From Ralstonia sp. RRA (GTDB lineage Bacteria; Pseudomonadota; Gammaproteobacteria; Burkholderiales; Burkholderiaceae), in the NCBI RefSeq assembly GCF_037023145.1, contig NZ_CP146092.1, positions 1,612,001 through 1,676,000 on the forward strand: a DNA stretch of 64,000 nt. The letters are read 5' to 3'. Both the position numbers and the translations under genes were made by a program. Shown here in pieces: positions 41,520 through 49,306 of this stretch; positions within the stretch are counted from its first letter, which is position 1, and every line of letters starts with the position of its first letter. The notes under the pieces were generated by a model. That model did not search any database. It was given only the letters and a program-made list of their open reading frames with translations, and was not told the origin of the DNA.

Positions 41520-41825
41520 TCAGGCGCCCAGGCGGCGCATCTCGGCCAGGAAGGCGTCTTCCGTCCAGACGTCGCCGCCGGCAGGGTTGCGCGGGCCGCG
41601 TTCATTCAGCACGGCGACGATGTCTGCGGGCGTCTTGGCGCCACCGAGAAACGCAGCTTCAAGCGAATCGCCCAGTTGGTTCTCATACGGGGTCGGCTCG
41701 GCGGCGCGCGTCTGCCACACCAGATTGGCGACCTGACCCGGGCGCTCAACACGGCCCTTGCCAGCGACGTTGTTCGGAGAAATCGGCTCCCACGGAGCGA
41801 GGTCGGGGTTGAATTGCGGCTGCAT
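41520..41825 (-). CDS. Small oxygenase-linked protein with recombinase-like HTH segment
   Basis: About 101 residues, first gene of the operon. The C-terminal half (AKTPADIVAVLNERGPRN, then W-x-x-x-x-F-L-A-E-M-R-R) resembles the helix-turn-helix of the recombinase domain of large serine integrases, but there is no catalytic resolvase domain. The N-terminal half has proline/asparagine-rich PWEPISPNNVAGKGR. It could be a DNA-binding accessory factor or a subunit that borrowed the fold. The ATG at 41825 has GGAG 8 bases upstream; a start at 41840 is also possible. Confidence 0.7.
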   Translation of the reverse strand: MQPQFNPDLAPWEPISPNNVAGKGRVERPGQVANLVWQTRAAEPTPYENQLGDSLEAAFLGGAKTPADIVAVLNERGPRNPAGGDVWTEDAFLAEMRRLGA

Positions 41826-41841
41826 TTTTGTCGACTCCATC

Positions 41842-41870
41842 ACGTTTCACTTGTTTTACCTATGAAACGT
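41842..41870 (-). promoter_or_regulatory. Putative IclR operator of the aromatic operon
   Basis: GTTTTA-CCTA-TGAAAC (41853-41868) is a near-palindrome sharing ACCTATGAAACG exactly with the porin site at 28993-29004. An outer repeat, ACGTTTCA (41842-41849) with TGAAACGT (41863-41870), gives a second possible binding register. It lies just upstream of the first gene, a position suited to repression. Confidence 0.6.
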
Positions 41871-42283
41871 CTGTTAATATCTGGAACACAGGTGCAACTA
41901 TAGACCGCGTCTTCGAAATCGCAGATGCGGGATTACCCTATGGTTTTGCAAAGAAATGTGGCGCCAACAGTCGACCGCGCGGCCAGATGGCGCGCGGGAC
42001 GCCGGTCTTGGCGAGGTGGGCCAGCCCTGCATCAATCGACAGCGCCCCCTCCCTCCTCTCCTACCCAGCACGCCGGCGCCAAAACCGGCAGCCCCTCCCC
42101 ATCAATACCCACCCGCGCCAGCCCGCGTAACCGGAGATGCGGCGCGCAGGCCCTCCCTCTTTCGAGGGAAGTCTCTTCAGATATGCAACTGGTTGCCGTA
42201 TCTCTATTCGTCGCGCACAAGGGGCGGCTGGCTCGCGGCTGGCCGGAATGCGACGGAGACACGCACGAGACAACAACAACCAC
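41871..42283. other. Intergenic region between the aromatic operon and a chemoreceptor gene
   Basis: No gene recognised. The left end must hold the promoter of the minus-strand operon; a TATTAA-like -10 (minus strand) lies next to the operator. Toward the right, GCCGTATC at 42195-42202 weakly resembles a flagellar sigma28 -10 ahead of the chemoreceptor gene, but I could not find a convincing -35 for it. Confidence 0.4.
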
Positions 42284-43822
42284 ATGAAACGACTGACCTT
42301 GAACGCCAAGCTGTACGCGACGCTTGCGCTGCTGTGGGTAAGCCTAAGCGCGCTGCTGGTGATCGGCCTGCTGGCCAACCGCGCCACCATGCTGAACGAG
42401 AAACGGCTGGACCTGCAGCACCAGATCGAAAGCGCCACCGCCGTCATCAAGTCGTACCAGGATCGCGCCGCCAAGCAGACCATGCCGGTGGACGACGCCA
42501 AACGCGCCGCGCTGGAAGCGCTACGCCCCATCCGCTTTGGCAAGACCGGCTACATCGGCGTGATGGATTCCGGGCAGGTGATCCGCCTGCTGCCGGTCAA
42601 ACCCACTTCTGAGAACCAGCACGTCGACACCTTGAACGACCCAGCCGGCGTGCAGGCGGTCAAGCGCATCATTGGGGTCGGCACGGGCTTCATCGAATAC
42701 GAATTTCCACGCCCGGGCACGGAGAAACCCGTTCCCAAGCTCACGTATGCACAGTACCTGTCCGACTGGGATTGGCACGTCTATACCGGCGCCTATATCG
42801 ACGACATCGACGCCGTGCTGCGCGAGAACGCACTCAAGGGCACGGCCATCGTGCTGACCATCGGCCTGCTGCTGACGCTGCTGATGCTGGCGCTGATCCG
42901 CAACATCCAGCGCAGCCTGGGTGGCGAGCCTGGCTATGCCGCCGCCGTGTGCACGCAGATTGCCGATGGCGACCTGAGCGTGCCGGTTGCGCTGCGTGCA
43001 GATGACCGGTCAAGCCTGCTGCACGCCATGCATACGATGCAATCCACGCTCACTGGCACGGTGGCGCGCATCCAGTCCGGCATCGAGCAGATCAACGTGG
43101 CCTCCAAGCAGATAGCGGCAGGCAACGCAGACCTGTCGCAACGCACGGAAGAACAGGCTTCGTCGCTGGAAGAAACCGCATCGAGCATGGAGCAGCTCAC
43201 GGGCATCGTGCGTCAGAACGCCGACAACGCCCGCCATGCCAGCGCACTTGCGGGCGATGCGTCCAGCACGGCCAGCCAGGGTGGCGAGGTGGTGGCGCGC
43301 GTGGTGTCCACCATGGGCGAGATCAGCGACAGCAGCCGCAAGATCGTCGACATCATCGGCGTGATTGAAGGGATTGCGTTCCAGACCAACATCCTCGCGC
43401 TCAACGCAGCCGTGGAGGCGGCGCGTGCGGGTGAGCAAGGCCGCGGATTTGCCGTGGTGGCGGGCGAGGTGCGCACGCTGGCGCAGCGCTCCGCAGCGGC
43501 GGCCAAGGAGATCAAGGCGCTGATTGGTGAATCCGCCGAGCGCGTAGCGACGGGCTCCACGTTGGTAAGCGAAGCGGGCGCCACGATGGAGCGTATCGTG
43601 CAAGCCATCGCGCGCGTCACGCAGATCATGGACGAGATCAGCGCGGCCTCTGCCGAACAGAGCAGTGGTATCGAGCAGGTCAACCAGGCCGTCACGCAGA
43701 TGGACCAGGTGACGCAGCAGAACGCCGCACTGGTCGAGCAGGCCGCGGCGGCGGCGGAATCGCTGGAAGAACAGGCGCAGGAGCTGGCGCGGGCGGTCAG
43801 CGTGTTCCGCGTGGCGGGCTAG
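42284..43822 (+). CDS. Methyl-accepting chemotaxis protein with single Cache domain
   Basis: 512 residues. Membrane helix near 10-32, periplasmic single-Cache domain ([30 protein letters not shown]), second helix near 186-207, HAMP-like linker and a long signalling domain ending at the C-terminus. The hairpin tip [20 protein letters not shown] is the diagnostic CheA/CheW contact. sCache_2 receptors often sense small organic acids. No C-terminal CheR-docking pentapeptide. The ATG at 42284 starts at the first basic residues before helix 1; the longer frame upstream has no support. Confidence 0.92.
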   Translation: MKRLTLNAKLYATLALLWVSLSALLVIGLLANRATMLNEKRLDLQHQIESATAVIKSYQDRAAKQTMPVDDAKRAALEALRPIRFGKTGYIGVMDSGQVIRLLPVKPTSENQHVDTLNDPAGVQAVKRIIGVGTGFIEYEFPRPGTEKPVPKLTYAQYLSDWDWHVYTGAYIDDIDAVLRENALKGTAIVLTIGLLLTLLMLALIRNIQRSLGGEPGYAAAVCTQIADGDLSVPVALRADDRSSLLHAMHTMQSTLTGTVARIQSGIEQINVASKQIAAGNADLSQRTEEQASSLEETASSMEQLTGIVRQNADNARHASALAGDASSTASQGGEVVARVVSTMGEISDSSRKIVDIIGVIEGIAFQTNILALNAAVEAARAGEQGRGFAVVAGEVRTLAQRSAAAAKEIKALIGESAERVATGSTLVSEAGATMERIVQAIARVTQIMDEISAASAEQSSGIEQVNQAVTQMDQVTQQNAALVEQAAAAAESLEEQAQELARAVSVFRVAG

Positions 43823-43832
43823 TGTCCAGGCG

Positions 43833-44300
43833 TTACAGAAACTTGCGGTAGACCACGAAGCCGGACTTTTCCGCCACCGTGTCGTAGAGCTTCATCGCCG
43901 TCGTGTTGGTCTCGTGCGTCTGCCAGTAGACGCGCGGCAGGCCGGCCTCTGCTGCACGCTGGTAGACGGCTTCGATCAGTGCGCGGCCCACGCCCTGCCC
44001 GCGCGCCGCTTGTGCGGTGAAAAGATCCTGCAGGTAGCAGGTCATCTGCACCTGCGTCGTGCTGCGATGGAAGAGGAAATGCACGATGCCGAGCAACGCG
44101 CCATCGCGCTCGGCAACCATGGCATAGACGGGTTCATGCTCGTCAAAGAAGCGCTGCCACGTCGTCTGCGTGACGAAGTCGGGCAAGGCGGTTTCCCCGG
44201 CACGGCCGTAGAAGGCGTTGTAGCCGTCCCAGAGGGGTTTCCAGGCCTCGTAGTCGTCTTGGCGGATGGGGCGGATCAGCAGTTCGGCAGATGCGGGCAT
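43833..44300 (-). CDS. GNAT-family N-acetyltransferase
   Basis: About 155 residues with the GNAT core: LLIRPIRQDDYEAWKPLW, strand LLGIVHFLFH, acetyl-CoA binding QAARGQGVGRALIEAVYQRA (Q/R-x-x-G-x-G/A) and a C-terminal ETNTTAMKLYDTVAEKSGFVVYRK. The substrate is unknown. It converges with the chemoreceptor gene. An ATG nine codons upstream (44327) is an alternative start. Confidence 0.85.
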   Translation of the reverse strand: MPASAELLIRPIRQDDYEAWKPLWDGYNAFYGRAGETALPDFVTQTTWQRFFDEHEPVYAMVAERDGALLGIVHFLFHRSTTQVQMTCYLQDLFTAQAARGQGVGRALIEAVYQRAAEAGLPRVYWQTHETNTTAMKLYDTVAEKSGFVVYRKFL

Positions 44301-44670
44301 GGTGGGCAGTCCGTGTGATGAGGCTGCCATTCTGCCGCACGGGGGCACGCACATGCGGGTAAGTCCTGAGGGCCTCCGAAAGTTTGACGAAAGCCGACGG
44401 GTCATACAGTGCAATCACTGCTTGGCGACGAACTCCGCCAGTGTGCAAGGTGGAGGCGGTCGGGTGTCAGGTAGGGCGCGTCGGGCAGCAATGCTTGGCA
44501 AGGATGGGCTTGCAGTGTGATTGGGGAATCCGCGCTGCGAGCTCAACCGAAGGTTGCCGAGTCAGTGTTGTCATGCGCGATTGGGTTGGTGACGTTGCGA
44601 TTGGAACATCCGCATACCGCCAACCTGCGTGTCACACCGATTTTGATCGGTCTTTCCTGCTGTCAACTTT
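44301..44670. other. Gene-free stretch upstream of a plus-strand terminator; possible small RNA
   Basis: No protein family is recognisable in either strand, yet a strong plus-strand intrinsic terminator follows at 44671. A possible promoter, TTGACG (about 44384) and TACAGT with a short 15-base spacer, could start a transcript near 44413. CAGTG-CAAT-CACTG near its beginning could fold. An untranslated RNA of roughly 290 nt is a hypothesis. Confidence 0.25.
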
Positions 44671-44706
44671 CGGCCCACCGTCCTCCCGGTGGGCCGATTT
44701 CTTTTT
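44671..44706 (+). terminator. Rho-independent terminator (plus strand)
   Basis: CGGCCCACCG (44671-44680), 6-nt loop TCCTCC, CGGTGGGCCG (44687-44696), then ATTTCTTTTT. Ten perfect, GC-rich pairs followed by a T-rich tail, read on the plus strand. There is no plus-strand gene immediately before it: the GNAT gene is on the minus strand and the chemoreceptor ends 850 bases away. Confidence 0.85.
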
Positions 44707-44709
44707 CAG

Positions 44710-44961
44710 TCAGGGCTGCAGCGCATCCGGCACCACCAGCCGTTGCGTCAGGCGCTGCACGGTGGGTGCGGCAACGAGCACGATGGTGAATGCTGCCGGC
44801 CAGGCCAGCACGAAGGCATGCGCCCAGCGGGCGACAAAGTCTGCGCTGAAGCCGGCATTGATCCAACCAATCCAGCCCGTCATCAGCAACGACATCAGAC
44901 CAGACATCAGCCAGGCAAACGTGACACGGAGGCGCGTAGGTAGCGAAACAAGCATCGACAT
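44710..44961 (-). CDS. DUF2798 small membrane protein
   Basis: 83 residues with two hydrophobic helices (about 14-34 and 48-68) and the DUF2798 pattern (MSGLMSLLMTGWIGWINAGF...WAHAFVLAWPAAF). AAGGAG precedes the ATG at 44961. It is divergent from a LysR gene, the classic arrangement of a regulated target. Function unknown. Confidence 0.82.
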   Translation of the reverse strand: MSMLVSLPTRLRVTFAWLMSGLMSLLMTGWIGWINAGFSADFVARWAHAFVLAWPAAFTIVLVAAPTVQRLTQRLVVPDALQP

Positions 44962-45016
44962 GGCGGTTCTCCTTGCAAAGCCATCAAATGTGATTGACGG
45001 TATGCTAGACAACCGT

Positions 45017-45047
45017 GTTTCAAGAAACTATAGATGTTTATTGAAAC
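45017..45047. promoter_or_regulatory. Putative LysR-type binding site
   Basis: GTTTCAA (45017-45023) and TTGAAAC (45041-45047) form a perfect 7-bp dyad separated by 17 bases, in the 107-base divergent region between the DUF2798 gene and the LysR gene. AT-rich dyads of this kind are typical LysR recognition sites. A role in control of both genes is inferred. Confidence 0.5.
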
Positions 45048-45068
45048 TTAAATTCCAAAAATGGAATC

Positions 45069-45977
45069 ATGTTTGACGACTTGGCCCTCTTCGTTTCCAT
45101 CGTGGACCACGGCAGCCTGCAGGCAGCGGCGCGCCACGCCAACCTGCCTGCAGCCACCCTCACACGGCGCCTGCAGAAGCTGGAGGCCACCCTCGGCTGC
45201 CAGCTCCTGCTGCGCAGCGCCCGCAGCCTGAAGCCGACGCCCGAAGGTCTGCTCTATTACGAGCAATGTCGCCCGCTGCTGACCGCGCTCACGCAAGCCA
45301 CCGCAACACTCGACGACGATCTCAACCAGATCAAGGGCACCCTGCGCGTGCTGGCGCCGCTGAACCTGTCACGCGGGCTGCTGGGGCCGGCCTATGCGAG
45401 CTTCATGGCGGCGTGGCCGGAGATCCGACTGGAGCTATCCCTGAGCAATCGCAATGAAGATGTCTGGCGGCACGGCGCGGACCTTGCCATCCGCGTGGGC
45501 CAGCAGGATGACCCGAAACTACGCCAACGCCGGCTGGGGGTGATCGGGATCGTGCTGGTGGCCTCGCCCGCGTATCTGGCCGAGCGCGGCGCACCGGCGC
45601 ATCCCCATGATTTGGAGACCCATCGGCTGCTGGTGGCGTCACCCATTTCCACCTGGCGCTTCACCTCGCCCGATGGCAACGAGACTATCGAGATGCAGCC
45701 GCAAGGGCAATGCGACGTGAACGATATCGAGCTGGCGGCTTCACTGGCCGAGGCGGGACAGGGCCTGCTGTATTGCCCGCGCACGCTGTGCCATGCAGCA
45801 TTGGAAGCCGGCCGGCTGGTGCGCGTGCTGCCTGAATGGCGCACGCCACAACGTACCATCTATGCGGTGTGGCCACAGCAGCAATTGCCGCGCAAGGTAC
45901 GCGCACTGCTGGAGCATCTGGCTGAATTCGCAGCGGCCAATCCGCTGTTGCAAGACGGGCCGGAGCTGCCCGTCTGA
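45069..45977 (+). CDS. LysR-family transcriptional regulator
   Basis: 302 residues. N-terminal HTH (FDDLALFVSIVDHGSLQAAARHANLPAATLTRRLQKLEATLG) followed by the type 2 periplasmic-binding-like effector domain (GTLRVLAPLNLSRGLLGPAYASF onward). Member of the large CrgA-like group. It likely controls the divergent DUF2798 gene through the dyad in the shared promoter. Its 3' end is 3 bases from the convergent cytochrome-like gene. Confidence 0.9.
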   Translation: MFDDLALFVSIVDHGSLQAAARHANLPAATLTRRLQKLEATLGCQLLLRSARSLKPTPEGLLYYEQCRPLLTALTQATATLDDDLNQIKGTLRVLAPLNLSRGLLGPAYASFMAAWPEIRLELSLSNRNEDVWRHGADLAIRVGQQDDPKLRQRRLGVIGIVLVASPAYLAERGAPAHPHDLETHRLLVASPISTWRFTSPDGNETIEMQPQGQCDVNDIELAASLAEAGQGLLYCPRTLCHAALEAGRLVRVLPEWRTPQRTIYAVWPQQQLPRKVRALLEHLAEFAAANPLLQDGPELPV

Positions 45978-45980
45978 CCC

Positions 45981-46460
45981 TCACATCTGGAAGGTCGACA
46001 CCGCACGGCGCTTGCGGCGCCCGATCACAATGTGTACCCACAAGGCAATGCACACCACCCCCCCCGCCACCCAGTGCAGGATCTCTGCACCCTGGCGTGG
46101 CAGTTCGCCGTTGACGTAGTACAGCGCGTAGCCCGTCACCACCAGCACGGCAGTCAGCGTGCCAAACACGGCGCCCGCCATGCGATTGCGCCGCCGTACC
46201 CAGGCGTTGCGGATATGCGGGCCCCACAGCATGCCGAGCAGATACAAACCCGCCATGGCGGCTGCACCGTGCAGCTTCATGCTCCACGCCAACGCCAGCG
46301 TGCCGCCCTCGCTGCCGTCATCCAGAAAATGCAGCGCCAGCCAGACCAGGCCCGTCACCAGCAGCACGGCAAACACGCCATACACCATCCAGCGCCGGCG
46401 GCGGCTGAGGCGGAAGGCGCTTTCGCGCAGATGGTGCGTAAAACGAGGAGAGGCAGACAT
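45981..46460 (-). CDS. Four-helix membrane protein, cytochrome-b-like
   Basis: 159 residues with four predicted membrane helices (about 25-44, 62-80, 96-116, 126-147). Histidines lie within or at the ends of helices: H44, H64, H129 and H143, the arrangement expected for a di-haem b-type cytochrome (DUF4405-like). It is followed by ApbE, an FMN-binding protein, a porin and a di-haem cytochrome c on the same strand, so a quinol-to-periplasm electron step is plausible. Haem binding is inferred. Confidence 0.7.
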   Translation of the reverse strand: MSASPRFTHHLRESAFRLSRRRRWMVYGVFAVLLVTGLVWLALHFLDDGSEGGTLALAWSMKLHGAAAMAGLYLLGMLWGPHIRNAWVRRRNRMAGAVFGTLTAVLVVTGYALYYVNGELPRQGAEILHWVAGGVVCIALWVHIVIGRRKRRAVSTFQM

Positions 46461-46491
46461 GACGGACTGGGCAACCGGTTAAGCCGGCGAG

Positions 46492-47274
46492 CTAAATGGG
46501 CGAGTATAGGGCCACCGTTGCACCGTACTGATTCAGAAGCGGATGCGTGACATCACCTGTGGCGAGCACGACCTTGGTCAATGCATCAGCCAGCATGCAG
46601 GTGGGCGCCTGCACAGTCGCCCCTGCCAGCGCTGGAAGATCGATTCGATCTGCATTGTGAATACGCGATGCGCTATCAGCACGCGCACCCAAACCGCCCG
46701 CCGTTGAACTCGCGAGTGCAGCATTGTCCAGCGTGACCGTCACGGCAATACGCGCCGCATTACGCGGGTCGCGCACCTGGACCGTCATCGGCCGGGCTCC
46801 GTGGTGGCGCAAATCTCCGCCGGCATTGACGACAGCGCGCTCGATTGCAAGCGCACGCATCACCTCGATCGCACGATCAACCGCGTAGCCCTTGGCGATG
46901 CCGCCCAGGTCCATCGATGCGCGGGTCTGCTTGATGAGGATGTCGCCGTCAAAGGCGATGGGAAAGCGCGTGTCGGCCAACTGTTCAGGTGTGCCGACAC
47001 GGCAATCAAACGCACGCGCCGATGCGCCATACAGTGTGGCCGCAAGACGCAGCACGGTGAGCGTTCGGGGATCAACGTGCAGCTGTTCACCAGGCGCAGC
47101 ACGGTTGATCGCCTGCAGTTCACTGTCCAGCGCGTGAAAGCTCAGCAGCGCGTGTACGGCGGCAATCTCGTCGAATGCCGCCGCCACGGCTGCATCTGCA
47201 TCCGGCCCCGCGGCGTGCACGTCAACCAGCGTGCCGAGCAGCGGCCGCGCACGCCGGCAGACTCCTGGCTCCAT
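46492..47274 (-). CDS. apbE: FAD:protein FMN transferase (ApbE family)
   Basis: 260 residues. Conserved ApbE elements: MEPGVCRRARPLLGTLVDV at the N-terminus, DLGGIAKGYAVDRAIEVM in the middle, NAGGDLR and the C-terminal TKVVLATG. It uses FAD to attach FMN to a Thr/Ser of target proteins. No signal peptide or lipobox is visible, unlike many exported ApbE proteins, so the compartment is uncertain. The FMN-binding protein just upstream (47283) has the acceptor motif and is the probable substrate. Confidence 0.9.
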   Translation of the reverse strand: MEPGVCRRARPLLGTLVDVHAAGPDADAAVAAAFDEIAAVHALLSFHALDSELQAINRAAPGEQLHVDPRTLTVLRLAATLYGASARAFDCRVGTPEQLADTRFPIAFDGDILIKQTRASMDLGGIAKGYAVDRAIEVMRALAIERAVVNAGGDLRHHGARPMTVQVRDPRNAARIAVTVTLDNAALASSTAGGLGARADSASRIHNADRIDLPALAGATVQAPTCMLADALTKVVLATGDVTHPLLNQYGATVALYSPI

Positions 47275-47282
47275 CTGACGCG

Positions 47283-47843
47283 TCAGTTCTTGACCAGCGC
47301 CAATTGCGCCATCACCGCGATGCGCCGGATGCCGTCGGTCAGGTGCGTGCACGACAGCGTCGCCCCGCTGATGTTGTTGATGTCGTCACCAATGCGCAGC
47401 GCCGACTTGGCCGACTTGCCCAGGAACTGCGCACGCCACGGCTTGTTGCGGACTTCATAGCCGTGGCTCTCGCGGTACGTGAGGATCTCGACGCCGGTGA
47501 TCTCGCCCGCTGGGTTCAGGCCCACGGCGTAGTTGATCAGCTCGAACTTGCCGATGACGGCATCGGTCACGACGTAGCCGATCGCTTTGTCGCCCTGCTT
47601 GGCTTGCCACACGCGCCAGACGCCGGGCTTGGCCTGGCCGCCTGCGCGGTCGGCCAGTTGCTTGAGCTGATCGGCCGACAGCGCGAGCGCCACCGGCTCA
47701 AAGCTGGTGGCATCGGGAAACATCGCCTTCTGGGCCTCGGCCGCGGTCATGTAGTCCGCTGCAAAAGCCTGCGTGATGACGACACCCGGTGCGCCCACGG
47801 CGGCGGCACACACGAGAACGATGGGCACTGGCTGGTAACGCAT
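47283..47843 (-). CDS. Periplasmic FMN-binding domain protein
   Basis: 186 residues. Signal peptide MRYQPVPIVLVCAAAVGAPGVVITQAFA, then an FMN-binding (NqrC/RnfG-like) domain with ISGATLS, where the Thr would carry covalently bound FMN added by ApbE. Residues AVGLNPAGEITGVEIL are typical of the domain. It precedes the apbE gene by 8 bases. It likely carries electrons between the membrane and periplasmic or outer-membrane acceptors. Confidence 0.88.
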   Translation of the reverse strand: MRYQPVPIVLVCAAAVGAPGVVITQAFAADYMTAAEAQKAMFPDATSFEPVALALSADQLKQLADRAGGQAKPGVWRVWQAKQGDKAIGYVVTDAVIGKFELINYAVGLNPAGEITGVEILTYRESHGYEVRNKPWRAQFLGKSAKSALRIGDDINNISGATLSCTHLTDGIRRIAVMAQLALVKN

Positions 47844-47880
47844 GGCTTGCGCCTCCTTCGGTTCTTTGGATTGCTACGGC

Positions 47881-49275
47881 TTAGAACGCGACGCCCAGAC
47901 CCAGGTCGACGCGCGAGAAATCGCGGTTCTGCTTGAAGCGCTGGTAGTCGACCTTGAAGACCACGTTCGGGTTCAGATAGAAGTTCGCGCCGATGGTGTA
48001 AACCGTGTCGGACAGCGACGGCCAGCCAGCCGGCGACGTGAAGCCCGGTGCCAGACCTTCGTACTTCTCGCCCATGTTGTAACGCTCGTAGCGCACGAAC
48101 GGCGCGAAGCGATAGTCGCCCTTCTGCCACAGGTTATAGGCCGCCTGCGCATACCAGCCGTAGAACGCTGCCGGCATCGGGTTGGAGGCACCCGGGTTTA
48201 GCTGATTGACGGCAGCGGTGTTGCTGAATGTGCCGCGCGCATACAGGGCAGACAGATCCCACTTGCCCGGCGTCCAGCGGGCATGCGCCTCATACAGCGT
48301 GGCGCGCTGCCCGGGTAGCACGGGGTCGGGGGTGTTCGTAGCATTCGCATTCGTGCGGCTGCTCTTGCCTGTAAAGACCGAGCCGCCAAGCGTCAAGCCC
48401 GAGATGCCGGTGTAGTTGAGCGCCACGTACTGCGACAGGTTCTTGGCGTTGGCCAGCGCCGCCTCCTGATGCGAGGTCTGCATCGGCGCCATGGCGTTGT
48501 TCTGCATGTCCAGCGCGGAAGTGAACTGCGGAAACTCCGGGTTGAAGTTCCACTTGGCCAGGTTAAGGCCGGTGGTCAGGCCCACATTCCAGTTCAGGCC
48601 GAAATCGGTATCGCCGTACAACGACAGGCCGGCTTCACGCCACGTGCTCGGGATGATCAGCGTCTCGACAAAGTTGCGGTGCACGCCGTAGTAGTTGGTC
48701 GGCTCGTGGTTGCGGTTGATGAAGCCCGCCGGAATCAGGAACAGGCCTGCATTCAGGCCGATCTTGTCGGTCAGCTTGTGGTCGATGTAGAACTGCTCAA
48801 CCTCGAACTCGCCGACGTCCGACGACGAGGTGACACCGTGCTCGATCTCGAACTCGGAGTTGAAGCGCGTCTTATCGTTGAAGCGATAGCCGATGCCGAA
48901 CACCGCGCGAGAGAGGTCGACCTTGCTGTCTTCGGAGCGACGGGTCGGGCGGTCGTAATTGAGTTCGCCATAGCCCCACAGCGTCAGGTTATCCAGCGGC
49001 GACGGCTTGGTCGACGCGAGCTGCGCCGTCTGCACGGTCTGCTGCACGTCTTGCAGGGCAGCGGTCTGCTGCGCCTGGGCCTTGGCCTGCGTCTGCTGCT
49101 GCGTGGCCAGCGTCGCGTTCTGCGACTTCACTTCCTTCAGCTCGGCCTTGAGCGCTTCGATCTGCGCGGCCATGGCATCAAGCTTCTGCTCCAGTTGCGA
49201 GGTCGTGGCGGCATTGGCCGCGCCGGTCCCCATCAAAGCGATGGCGGCGGCGGCCGACAAGGCGGTTCGTTTCAT
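47881..49275 (-). CDS. Outer-membrane porin with periplasmic coiled-coil (OprO/OprP-like)
   Basis: 464 residues. Signal peptide MKRTALSAAAAIALMGTGAANA is followed by a coiled coil (QLEQKLDAMAAQIEALKAEL, about 25-70, then a Gln/Ala-rich stretch) and a beta-barrel (LTLWGYGELNYDRP onward) ending in Phe. This resembles phosphate-selective or carbohydrate porins. In this cluster it may pass the electron acceptor or donor to the periplasm. The ATG at 49275 begins the signal peptide; the long upstream frame is unsupported. Confidence 0.85.
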   Translation of the reverse strand: MKRTALSAAAAIALMGTGAANAATTSQLEQKLDAMAAQIEALKAELKEVKSQNATLATQQQTQAKAQAQQTAALQDVQQTVQTAQLASTKPSPLDNLTLWGYGELNYDRPTRRSEDSKVDLSRAVFGIGYRFNDKTRFNSEFEIEHGVTSSSDVGEFEVEQFYIDHKLTDKIGLNAGLFLIPAGFINRNHEPTNYYGVHRNFVETLIIPSTWREAGLSLYGDTDFGLNWNVGLTTGLNLAKWNFNPEFPQFTSALDMQNNAMAPMQTSHQEAALANAKNLSQYVALNYTGISGLTLGGSVFTGKSSRTNANATNTPDPVLPGQRATLYEAHARWTPGKWDLSALYARGTFSNTAAVNQLNPGASNPMPAAFYGWYAQAAYNLWQKGDYRFAPFVRYERYNMGEKYEGLAPGFTSPAGWPSLSDTVYTIGANFYLNPNVVFKVDYQRFKQNRDFSRVDLGLGVAF

Positions 49276-49306
49276 GCTGTGACGCTCCCTTGGTGTCTTG
49301 AATGGT

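Noticed and set aside
42180..42205. Sigma28 (flagellar) promoter before the chemoreceptor
   Set aside because: Only GCCG of the -10 matches and no TAAA-type -35 is at the right distance.
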